Shown in pieces: positions 15,538 through 23,363 of a stretch of 43,901 bases of DNA (position 1 is the first letter of the stretch; each line of letters begins with the position of its first letter). Position numbers and translations under genes: made by a program. This stretch comes from Saccharofermentans sp. (lineage in GTDB: Bacteria > Bacillota > Clostridia > Saccharofermentanales > Saccharofermentanaceae). The DNA is taken from contig JAEFBB010000018.1 in NCBI GenBank assembly GCA_016292215.1, forward strand, positions 1 through 43,901, in the 5' to 3' direction. The notes beneath the pieces were generated by a model. It was given only the letters and a program-made list of their open reading frames with translations. It had not been told where the DNA came from and did no database searches.

Positions 15538-16734
15538 ATGAAGATTTTAGTTATCAACTGCGGTAGTTCTTCCGCAAAGTTCCAGCTTTTCGACATCGAT
15601 ACAGGCGATGTACTCGCAAAGGGTAATGCCGAGAGAATCGGAATCGACGGTAAGCTCACATATAAGCCCGCAGGCAAGGATGAGTTCGTTTCAACAGAAC
15701 CCATGCCTGACCACAAGGTCGCTGTCCGCATGATCCTCGACGCACTCGTAGATCCTGAGCACGGCGTAATCTCTGACGTATCCGAGATCGCAGCTGTAGG
15801 CCACAGAGTACTCCACGGCGGTAAGTACTACAGTGCTTCCGTTATCGTTGATGACGATGTTAAGAGAGTTATCAGAGAGTGCTTCCCGTTAGGACCTCTG
15901 CACAATCCTGCAAACCTCATTGGTATTGAGGCATGCGAGGACGTTCTTCCTGAGGGTACACCTCAAGTTGCAGTATTCGATACGGCATTCCATCAGACAA
16001 TGCCCCCGAAGGCATATACATATGCACTTCCTTATGAGATTTCCGAGAAGTACGACATCCGCCGTTACGGTTTCCACGGAACATCCCACCGTTATGTAAG
16101 CCACAGAGTCGCTGACTTCCTCGGCAAGAAATATGAGGACCTCCGCATCATCACATGCCACCTCGGAAACGGTTCTTCTTTTGCAGCAGTTAAGGACGGC
16201 AAGTGCCAGGATACATCAATGGGTCTTACACCTCTTGCAGGTATCTGCATGGGTACAAGAACTGGTGACATTGATCCCGCTATCGTTCCTTTCCTTATGA
16301 AAAACGAGAGATACACACCTGACGAGATGGATAATCTCTTGAACAAGCAGTCAGGCGTTCAGGGCGTTTCCGGCGTTTCTTCCGACTTCAGAGATCTCGA
16401 GAAGGCTGCTAACGAAGGCAACGAGAGAGCAAGACTTGCACTCGACATGTTCGCATACCAGGGCAAGAAGATCATCGGATCTTATGCAGCTGCTATGGGC
16501 GGCGTTGACGTTATCGTATTTACAGCAGGTATCGGCGAGAACACAGACCACATGAGAAAGGCTATGTGTGAAGGCCTTGAGTTCATGGGCGTTGAGTTCG
16601 ATGCAGATGTTAACGCAGGCTTAAGAGGCAAGGAAGCAATCATCTCCAAGCCTTCTTCAAAGGTTACAGTTTGCGTTATCCCTACCAACGAAGAGCTTGC
16701 AATCGCTCAGGAAACTGAGGCTCTCGTAAGATAA
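15538..16734 (+). CDS. ackA: Acetate kinase
   Basis: AckA transfers phosphate from acetyl phosphate to ADP, giving ATP and acetate. The 398-residue length matches the family. Visible signatures are LVINCGSSSAKFQLF at the start, the central RRYGFHGTSHRYVS with the catalytic-site His, and the late IVFTAGIGENTDHMRK. It is the second gene of the pta-ackA operon, with AGGAG upstream of its ATG and no promoter seen in the 43-base gap. A strong terminator follows. With pta it forms the fermentative acetate branch, and it is reversible for acetate activation. Confidence 0.98.
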   Translation: MKILVINCGSSSAKFQLFDIDTGDVLAKGNAERIGIDGKLTYKPAGKDEFVSTEPMPDHKVAVRMILDALVDPEHGVISDVSEIAAVGHRVLHGGKYYSASVIVDDDVKRVIRECFPLGPLHNPANLIGIEACEDVLPEGTPQVAVFDTAFHQTMPPKAYTYALPYEISEKYDIRRYGFHGTSHRYVSHRVADFLGKKYEDLRIITCHLGNGSSFAAVKDGKCQDTSMGLTPLAGICMGTRTGDIDPAIVPFLMKNERYTPDEMDNLLNKQSGVQGVSGVSSDFRDLEKAANEGNERARLALDMFAYQGKKIIGSYAAAMGGVDVIVFTAGIGENTDHMRKAMCEGLEFMGVEFDADVNAGLRGKEAIISKPSSKVTVCVIPTNEELAIAQETEALVR

Positions 16735-16762
16735 TTATTCGGGTGATTTAAATATATGAAAG

Positions 16763-16792
16763 AGGGTGTCTCGATCGAGGCACTCTTTTTTT
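16763..16792 (+). terminator. Terminator of pta-ackA
   Basis: A 10-bp stem with two G-T pairs (16763-16772 with 16777-16786) closes GATC and is followed by a run of T (16786-16792). It separates ackA from the convergent ktrA. Confidence 0.88.
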
Positions 16793-16814
16793 CTTGTATG
16801 ATTTTTAATCCGGA

Positions 16815-17468
16815 TCAATAGTTTAGATGCAGATGCTTCTTGAGATCCTTGTCTGCACCGAAGACGGTTACCGTGTCGTCAGCAGCGAAAACAAAATCTG
16901 CAGGGAATTCCAGGACAGGCTTGCCGTCTCTTTTGATGGATAAGACGTTCAAGTGGTACTTGTTTCTGATGCCGAGCTCAGCAAGGCTCTTGCCGATCCA
17001 TTCTTCAGGGACCTTGACCTCGAAGATCGAGAAATCGCCGGGATAATCAAGATAATCGACAACGTCAGCAGAGCAGTAACGGACAGCTGACCATTCAGCG
17101 AGCTGCTTCTCGGGGAAGACTACAGAGTCTGCACCGGTGGCCAGAAGGAACTTCTTCTGAACAGATCTTGAAGCTCTTGCTACTATATATTTCGCACCGC
17201 ATTCTTTGAGAAGTGAGGTGGTCTCCAATGAAGACTGGAAATTGTCGCCTATCGCTACGAAGCAGACATCGAAATTCTCTACTCCCAAAGACTTTACAAA
17301 TGCCTCGTTCGTGGCATCTCCTATGAGGGAACTTGTGACCATTCCCAAAACGGGTTCCAATCTCTCCTCGGAAGAATCTACCGCGAGGATCTCATCGCCT
17401 GCCTTATTGAGCTGGTCGATGAGGTGATAGCCGAATCGTCCGATTCCGATTACGAGTACGCTCTTCAT
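16815..17468 (-). CDS. ktrA: KtrA/TrkA-type potassium channel regulatory subunit
   Basis: A 217-residue cytoplasmic RCK protein that gates the membrane subunit KtrB. The N-terminal RCK_N Rossmann domain begins VIGIGRFGYHL (GxGxxG at residues 8-13), with the acidic VDSSEER end of strand 2 that holds the nucleotide ribose. The RCK_C domain occupies about residues 135-217. ATP/ADP and, in some members, cyclic-di-AMP bind these domains (family knowledge). AGGAAA precedes the ATG. It is 22 bases downstream of ktrB and clearly co-transcribed. Confidence 0.9.
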   Translation of the reverse strand: MKSVLVIGIGRFGYHLIDQLNKAGDEILAVDSSEERLEPVLGMVTSSLIGDATNEAFVKSLGVENFDVCFVAIGDNFQSSLETTSLLKECGAKYIVARASRSVQKKFLLATGADSVVFPEKQLAEWSAVRYCSADVVDYLDYPGDFSIFEVKVPEEWIGKSLAELGIRNKYHLNVLSIKRDGKPVLEFPADFVFAADDTVTVFGADKDLKKHLHLNY

Positions 17469-17490
17469 ATAATGTTTCCTTTCTGCCGGA

Positions 17491-18828
17491 TCAACCGACC
17501 GCTATGTTATCCGCGGGATACTGCCTGTTGCCCATCGACTTTCTGGTGATAGCCGCAAAGACGAGCGTAAGGCCGCCCACACGTCCTGTGTACATCAGGA
17601 ATATAAGTACATACTTTGATACCGTTGACAGTGTTGAAGTGATGCCCATCGTAAGGCCTACCGTAGCAACTGCCGAAGCGCTCTCGAAAAGTGTCTTCAT
17701 GAATGCGAGGTCTTCGACCTTGGCAATGATCATGGCACCGAAGATGGTGATGATGAGATCGAGCATGAATACGGCAACGGCACCCGTAACTGCTTCATTA
17801 GTGATCCTGCGCTTGAAGATTGCAGGCGATTTCTCGTGCTTAAAGAAGGCGATCATGGTAAAGAAGAGGACTGCAATAGTAGTGATTTTCATACCGCCTG
17901 CCGTAGAGCCCGGCGCGCCGCCCGTAAGCATCAGGATGATGGTCATGACAACGCCCGTTCCTGAGAAATTGTTATAGTCTGTCGTATTAAATCCGGCCGT
18001 TCTCGGTGTAACTGCCTGGAAGAGCGAAGCCCAGAATCTCTGGTTGGCAGGAAGGTCCTGATATTCTCCGAACCACAGATAGATCACGGGGATCAATACG
18101 AGGAAGATCTCCATTACGATGATGATCTTGCTCTGCGTGCTGTATTTGTAAAACTTGAAGCCGTATCTTCTGATGTCCATCCAGGTAAGGAAGCCCAAGC
18201 CGCCTGTGAGGATAAGGAGCACAAGTGTGATAACGATAACAGGGTTATCCATATAAGGGACCATGGATGAGAAAGCACCGTGTGAGCCGTTAAGGTCAAA
18301 GCCGGCGTTACAGAAGGCGGATACTGATGTGAAGACAGATACCCAAAGGCCCTTTAAGACACCATATTCTTTGATGAAGACCGGTGACATCGCAATAGCT
18401 CCGGCAGCCTCGAAAATAACCGTGCCGATGCAGATGAATCTTGTATATTTCATGAGTTCGCCCAGGTTAGGAGCTGAGACTGCTTCCTGCAAAGTAGCTC
18501 TCGCGTGAAGACCGATCTTTTTACCGATAAGCTTGGTCAAGATCGTGGTCATCGTGACGACACCCATACCGCCGATCTGGATCAAAGTGAGGATAACGAG
18601 CTGACCGAACCATGACCAGCGGCTTGCCGTGTCATAAACGACCAGGCCCGTAACGCTGCTCGCTGATGTTGCCGTGAATAATGCGTCAGTAAAGCCCGTC
18701 CATTCACCCGTTCTGGTCGAGAAGGGTAACATAAGAAGGATCGCGCCTATCACGATCATGAAGACGAATCCCAGAAGGATGCTCTGGGAGCCTTTTAGTC
18801 TGAAATGCTTTTGTCCGTTTTCACTCAT
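17491..18828 (-). CDS. ktrB: KtrB/TrkH-type potassium transporter
   Basis: A 445-residue membrane protein with the four M1-P-M2 repeats of the Trk/Ktr/HKT superfamily. All four selectivity-filter loops are visible, each with the central glycine: SASSVTGL, SAFCNAGFD, RTAGFNTTD and SAVATVGLT. It carries K+ (possibly with Na+) into the cell and is gated by the KtrA ring encoded next. No ribosome binding site precedes the ATG at 18828. Instead a perfect TATAAT ends six bases before it, so the mRNA may be leaderless. It is divergent from pcrA. Confidence 0.92.
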   Translation of the reverse strand: MSENGQKHFRLKGSQSILLGFVFMIVIGAILLMLPFSTRTGEWTGFTDALFTATSASSVTGLVVYDTASRWSWFGQLVILTLIQIGGMGVVTMTTILTKLIGKKIGLHARATLQEAVSAPNLGELMKYTRFICIGTVIFEAAGAIAMSPVFIKEYGVLKGLWVSVFTSVSAFCNAGFDLNGSHGAFSSMVPYMDNPVIVITLVLLILTGGLGFLTWMDIRRYGFKFYKYSTQSKIIIVMEIFLVLIPVIYLWFGEYQDLPANQRFWASLFQAVTPRTAGFNTTDYNNFSGTGVVMTIILMLTGGAPGSTAGGMKITTIAVLFFTMIAFFKHEKSPAIFKRRITNEAVTGAVAVFMLDLIITIFGAMIIAKVEDLAFMKTLFESASAVATVGLTMGITSTLSTVSKYVLIFLMYTGRVGGLTLVFAAITRKSMGNRQYPADNIAVG

Positions 18829-18834
18829 GCGAAT

Positions 18835-18840
18835 ATTATA
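18835..18840 (-). promoter_or_regulatory. -10 box immediately before the ktrB ATG
   Basis: On the reverse strand TATAAT (18840-18835) is followed by six bases and then the ATG (18828). Transcription would start at or next to the A of the start codon. The upstream 30 bases are extremely A/T-rich; no good -35 exists (TTTAAA at 17 bases). Confidence 0.5.
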
Positions 18841-18905
18841 AATCTAACTTTTTATTTTTTAAAAGAAAAATGTCCTATTATTCGACGGCTAATATTTTGC
18901 ATTAC

Positions 18906-18943
18906 TGATATAATCTCCCTAGACCGGATTTATTAAGGGAGAG
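18906..18943 (+). promoter_or_regulatory. Extended -10 promoter and RBS of pcrA
   Basis: TGATATAAT (18906-18914) is an extended -10 element (TGn plus a perfect TATAAT), which can work without a strong -35. GGGAGAG (18937-18943) is seven bases before the TTG at 18951 and decides that start. Confidence 0.65.
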
Positions 18944-18950
18944 ATTTGTT

Positions 18951-21395
18951 TTGTCAGACGATATTTTCAACAGTTCAGACGAGTTTTTCAGGGAGCTTGA
19001 GGGCATATACGGCCAGGGGCCTGAAGCTGTGTCCGACCAGGATGCCGACAGCATGCTTGAAGGCCTTAACAAAGAGCAGCGGGACGCGGTAACGCATCTT
19101 GACGGACCGCTGCTCATACTTGCCGGCGCAGGCTCGGGCAAGACCAGAGTAATAACATTCCGCATTGCCTACATGATGAAGAAGCACAATGTCGCCCCTT
19201 CATCCATTCTTGCCATCACGTTCACCAATAAAGCGGCCAACGAGATGCGCCAGAGAATAGAGACTCTTGTCGGAGACCGTTCCAAGTATATCTGGTGCGG
19301 CACTTTTCACAGCATTTTCGCAAGGCTTCTAAGGCGTCACGCCGAGCTTCTGGGATACTCGCAGAATTTTTCCATCATCGACACTGACGACCAGCAAAAG
19401 CTCGTTAAGGATTCGATGAAGGAGCTTGATATCTCCGACAGCCAGTTTAAGCCCAGGAGCGTCCAGAGCGAGATCTCGAATGCCAAGAACAAGTTCATCG
19501 GTGTTGAGGAGTACGCACTCCAGGCCGGCAAGGATTACTACTACGGCGTTGTCGCGAGAGTCTATAAGAGATATCAGGAGAAGCTCCTTGCCAATAACGC
19601 GATGGACTTCGATGATATCCTCATCAATATGGTTAAGCTCTTAGAGCAGAACCCCGATATCTGCGAGCTCTACAGATCCAAGTTCAGATACATCATGGTA
19701 GATGAGTACCAGGATACCAATATGCCGCAGTACCGTGCCGTAATGCAGCTCGCTTCAGGCAGCGGCAATATCTGTGTAGTAGGAGATGACGACCAGTCTA
19801 TCTATTCTTTCAGAGGTGCTGACGTAAGGCTTATCCTGAAGTTTGAGAAGGATTTTCCGGGAGCCAGGGTAATAAAGCTCGAAGAGAATTACCGCTCCAC
19901 AAAGACGATCCTCGAAGCGGCAAACTGCGTCATCGCGAATAATACCAAGCGTAAGAGCAAGCGCCTGCGTACAGAAGGCGCCGACGGTGAGAAGATAATC
20001 GTCATGAATGCAGACACGAGCGCGGGCGAGGCTGACTTTGTCGGAAGGACCATCAAGATGATGGCCGACAAAGGCAAGTTTAAATATTCGGACTGCGCGG
20101 TGCTCTACAGAATGAACGCTTTGTCGCGTAACGTGGAGACTACGCTTCATAATCTCGGGATCCCTTTCAGAGTCTATGGCGGCATGAGGTTCTACGACCG
20201 TAAAGAGATCAAGGACATCCTCGCTTACTTAAGGCTCATCAATGATACAAAGGACAATATTGCTTTTGAGAGAATAATCAATGTTCCGAGAAGAGGCATC
20301 GGCGATGCTACTATCGAGAAGATCAGACAGTATGCGTTAGAGAGCAATGTCAGCATGTTCGAATGCGCCATGCATTCACTTGATTATCCCGAGCTTGCGA
20401 GAGTCAGCACGAGAGTTCTTGCCTTTACCGATCTCATTAACGAGATGAGGGACAAGCTTAAAGAGAATGAGATGGATTTCGCGCAGTTCGTAGATTATGT
20501 CGAGAACGAATCGGGAATAATCGAAGAGATCACCGCAGAGCGTGAGAAAAAAGGCGACATCATCGACAGAGTAGAGAACCTCAAAGAGCTTTTGTCTGAA
20601 GCTGCCGAGTACGATAAGGCGCACCGCGCAGAGCCCGTCGATATGGATACTCTGGAGATCGATGACGGCGACGGACTGCCTGTGGAAGTCGATGAAGATT
20701 TCTTTTTCGATACCGCCACCGCAGACACGACAGAAGGAATATTAGGACTTTATCTTGAGAATGCATCGCTCTTTACCGAAGGTGACGAATACAATGATTC
20801 TGATGATTTCGTAAAGCTCATGTCGATACACAGCGCCAAGGGCCTTGAGTTCGGAGCGGTATTCATAATAGGTCTTGAGGAAGGCGTTTTCCCGAGCTAC
20901 AGATCGATCCAGAGCATGGAAGATACCGAGGAAGAGCGAAGGCTCATGTATGTTGCTATCACGAGAGCCAAGAAGAATCTTTTCATCGTGCTTACGAAGC
21001 AGAGAATGCTCTTCGGCCAGACGAACTGCAACAGGCCTTCGAGATTCATAAAAGAGATCAATCCCGAGCTGCTCTATCTCATGGGCGCGAACAGGGAGAC
21101 ACCGAAGAATGCTCCGGATGGTGAGACTAACAGGGAGAAGTCCAAAAAATCGATCGCATCTGCCATCAGGTCGCAGTTTACCAATGATAAGGCAAAGCCT
21201 GCGGGAGCCCGCGAAGGACAGCTCGGTCCGGACGATCTCATTAAGGGAATGAAGGTCATTCATCCGAGATTCGGTGAGGGCATTATCCTCAAGGTAGAGC
21301 CTGTCGGAGGTGACGCTCTCGTTACGATAGATTTCGACGGAATGCGCAAGAATATGCTCGCGAATTCCTCCGGTCTTAAGAAGGCGCCGAACTGA
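18951..21395 (+). CDS. pcrA: ATP-dependent DNA helicase PcrA/UvrD
   Basis: A superfamily 1A 3'-5' helicase of 814 residues, acting in nucleotide excision and mismatch repair and in clearing RecA filaments. Motifs in order: Q motif LNKEQRDAV (39-47), Walker A AGAGSGKT (58-65), motif II VDEYQDTN, motif III GDDDQSIYSFRGAD, motif IV EENYRST, and motif VI RRLMYVAITRAKK. The C-terminus (KVIHPRFGEGIILKV) is the Tudor-like domain that binds RNA polymerase in Gram-positive PcrA. A 38-residue acidic N-terminal extension precedes the Q motif, and an acidic insert lies near 560-600. It starts at TTG with GGGAGAG upstream. Confidence 0.95.
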   Translation: MSDDIFNSSDEFFRELEGIYGQGPEAVSDQDADSMLEGLNKEQRDAVTHLDGPLLILAGAGSGKTRVITFRIAYMMKKHNVAPSSILAITFTNKAANEMRQRIETLVGDRSKYIWCGTFHSIFARLLRRHAELLGYSQNFSIIDTDDQQKLVKDSMKELDISDSQFKPRSVQSEISNAKNKFIGVEEYALQAGKDYYYGVVARVYKRYQEKLLANNAMDFDDILINMVKLLEQNPDICELYRSKFRYIMVDEYQDTNMPQYRAVMQLASGSGNICVVGDDDQSIYSFRGADVRLILKFEKDFPGARVIKLEENYRSTKTILEAANCVIANNTKRKSKRLRTEGADGEKIIVMNADTSAGEADFVGRTIKMMADKGKFKYSDCAVLYRMNALSRNVETTLHNLGIPFRVYGGMRFYDRKEIKDILAYLRLINDTKDNIAFERIINVPRRGIGDATIEKIRQYALESNVSMFECAMHSLDYPELARVSTRVLAFTDLINEMRDKLKENEMDFAQFVDYVENESGIIEEITAEREKKGDIIDRVENLKELLSEAAEYDKAHRAEPVDMDTLEIDDGDGLPVEVDEDFFFDTATADTTEGILGLYLENASLFTEGDEYNDSDDFVKLMSIHSAKGLEFGAVFIIGLEEGVFPSYRSIQSMEDTEEERRLMYVAITRAKKNLFIVLTKQRMLFGQTNCNRPSRFIKEINPELLYLMGANRETPKNAPDGETNREKSKKSIASAIRSQFTNDKAKPAGAREGQLGPDDLIKGMKVIHPRFGEGIILKVEPVGGDALVTIDFDGMRKNMLANSSGLKKAPN

Positions 21396-21446
21396 CAGTG
21401 ACGCCTGTGCACGAGGTTTACCAAGAACAGCTGACGCGGTTTGTAG

Positions 21447-21452
21447 TATAAT
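21447..21452 (+). promoter_or_regulatory. -10 box before the dGTPase gene
   Basis: A perfect TATAAT lies 31 bases before the ATG at 21484, with AGAAGGAG as RBS. The hexamer at 17 bases upstream (AGAACA) is poor, so the promoter call is tentative. No terminator hairpin after pcrA was seen in this 88-base gap. Confidence 0.4.
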
Positions 21453-21483
21453 TATTTATCGTGTTTTAGAAGGAGACTAAGGT

Positions 21484-22713
21484 ATGTCAGATAATCTCAG
21501 CTTCCAGGACCTTTATGCCGACAGCGTAGCCAGCATCGGAAAGTCAGATAAGATATCCGAGGCGACAAGAGCCAAGATCAGGATCCTTCAGGATCAGAGA
21601 GACAAGCTCCTGAGCGTCAATGCCATGAAGTGTTCCGATTCAAGAGGAAGAGTATTACCTGAAGCCGACGGCGATATCAGGAACTGCTACGAGCGTGACA
21701 TGGGAAGGATCATTTACTCCCAGGCATTCAGACGCTTAAAGCACAAGACGCAGGTCTTCTTCAATCCCGCTAACGATCACATCTGCTCCAGATTAGAGCA
21801 CGTCATATATGTTGATTACATCGCTTCTACAATAGGCAGCGCTCTCAATCTCAATGTCGATCTCATCAGGGCTATCGCATTAGGCCACGATGTAGGTCAC
21901 ACGCCTTTCGGCCACAGCGGCGAGAGAGTACTTAATAAAAAGCTCAAGGCCATTGATCCCAAGCTGTATTTCGAGCATGAATCGAACGGCCTCCGCGTGC
22001 TCAATATTCTCGAAAAGCACAACGACGACAACGGCCTTAATCTCACATTCGAAGTAAGGGACGGCATCATCTCGCACTGCGGTGAATACTACGATGAGAG
22101 AAAGCTCATACCTTGCAGGGATAAGACAGAAGAAGACCTGTCATATCTGATCCCCAAGAAAGACCGCAAGGGCCCTGCCACAATGGAGGGCTGCGTCGTA
22201 AGATTTGCAGACAAGATCGCATATGTCGGAAGAGACATCGAAGACGCATTAAGGACAGGTGTCATCGCGAGTGAATTTGATGTGCCCGTTGTAACTGACG
22301 GAGTAGGGAGCTCGAATTCAGAGATAATCAATTTCCTCGTGCAGGACGTCATCGAGAACAGCATGGATAAAGGCTGCATCATGATGAGCGATCACGCAGG
22401 CGACGCGCTCGAGCACACTCTTAAAGAGAATGTCGCGAAGATCTATACGGCCGGCAAAGTCAAGACTTATGAGAAGTACTGCGATGTCATGCTCGAAGGT
22501 CTTTTCGATGCGTTCTATGAAGCAGTACAGAATATTGAGAAGGCAGAAGATTCGAAGTCATCTTCTATAAGACAGTTCGCGGGATTTGTTAAAAACCACC
22601 CCGAGTACAAAGCAGGCATCGACACGCCGCTCCCGATCTATGTATCCGATTACATTGCGGGCATGACGGATTCGTTCGCGGTAAGCTGCTTTAACGAGAT
22701 GTATAAGAGTTAA
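21484..22713 (+). CDS. dgt: dGTP triphosphohydrolase-like HD protein
   Basis: A 409-residue HD-domain phosphohydrolase of the dGTPase/SAMHD1 group, which cuts dNTPs to deoxynucleoside and triphosphate. The metal site is visible: His of SRLEHVIYV, the HD pair at residues 135-136 in GHDVGHTPFGHSGE, and a later Asp in VRFADKIAYVGRDIED. The N-terminal RDMGRIIYSQAFRRLKHKTQVF is the family hallmark. Substrate preference cannot be set from sequence, and many family members are allosterically switched by other dNTPs. Its stop overlaps the alternative start of a second HD-domain gene. Dgt homologues affect replication fidelity and phage resistance in other bacteria (published for other species). Confidence 0.88.
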   Translation: MSDNLSFQDLYADSVASIGKSDKISEATRAKIRILQDQRDKLLSVNAMKCSDSRGRVLPEADGDIRNCYERDMGRIIYSQAFRRLKHKTQVFFNPANDHICSRLEHVIYVDYIASTIGSALNLNVDLIRAIALGHDVGHTPFGHSGERVLNKKLKAIDPKLYFEHESNGLRVLNILEKHNDDNGLNLTFEVRDGIISHCGEYYDERKLIPCRDKTEEDLSYLIPKKDRKGPATMEGCVVRFADKIAYVGRDIEDALRTGVIASEFDVPVVTDGVGSSNSEIINFLVQDVIENSMDKGCIMMSDHAGDALEHTLKENVAKIYTAGKVKTYEKYCDVMLEGLFDAFYEAVQNIEKAEDSKSSSIRQFAGFVKNHPEYKAGIDTPLPIYVSDYIAGMTDSFAVSCFNEMYKS

Positions 22714-22724
22714 TGGAGACTGAT

Positions 22725-23360
22725 ATGGGTAATAAGGAAGAATACGGATTTTTCGCGATGATAGACCGCATGCAGTACATCGGAAGATGGGCACTGATGC
22801 GCAACAGCAGAACAGAGAATATCAAGGAGCACAGCTTTGACGTTGCAGTCATAGCGCACTGCCTGACGGTCCTTCACAACAAGTTTGAGAAGGATAATGA
22901 AGGAGCAATCCTGCCGGATCCTTACAAGGTCCAGGCGTATGCCCTGTATCACGACTGCACTGAGATCTTAACAGGCGATCTGCCTACGCCGATCAAGTAC
23001 CGCAATAAGGAGATCACGAAGGCCTACAAGGAAGTCGAGTCAGAGGCTGCAGCAAGCCTTGTCGAGCTCCTTCCCGAAGACGAGGCAATGAGAGCGGAAT
23101 ACATGGATCTTCTGGCTCCCGAGATAACTACTGAAGAAGACAAGCTTATCCACAAGCTCGTTAAAGCTGCCGACAAGATCGCGGCTTACATAAAGTGCCT
23201 GAGAGAAGAGAGCACCGGCAACGGTGAGTTCTCTGCCGCAAAGGTCTCCACGGGCAAGATCATCAGAGATATGAATATGCCTGAAGTAGATTACTTCATG
23301 GATCACTTCGTTCCTTCCTACGGATATACGCTCGATAAGATCACCGGGAGGGACGCTTAA
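22725..23360 (+). CDS. YfbR-like 5'-deoxynucleotidase (HD domain)
   Basis: A 211-residue HD protein resembling YfbR, which removes phosphate from deoxynucleoside 5'-monophosphates. Signature segments are IGRWALMRNSRTENIKEHS, with the Arg and first metal His, then YALYHDCTEILTGDLPTPIKY, with the HD pair. I prefer the ATG at 22725 because TGGAG sits six bases upstream. An in-frame ATG at 22713 would overlap the dGTPase stop and add four residues. Pairing of a dNTPase with a dNMP nucleotidase suggests joint control of deoxynucleotide pools (inference). Confidence 0.85.
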   Translation: MGNKEEYGFFAMIDRMQYIGRWALMRNSRTENIKEHSFDVAVIAHCLTVLHNKFEKDNEGAILPDPYKVQAYALYHDCTEILTGDLPTPIKYRNKEITKAYKEVESEAAASLVELLPEDEAMRAEYMDLLAPEITTEEDKLIHKLVKAADKIAAYIKCLREESTGNGEFSAAKVSTGKIIRDMNMPEVDYFMDHFVPSYGYTLDKITGRDA

Positions 23361-23363
23361 CCG

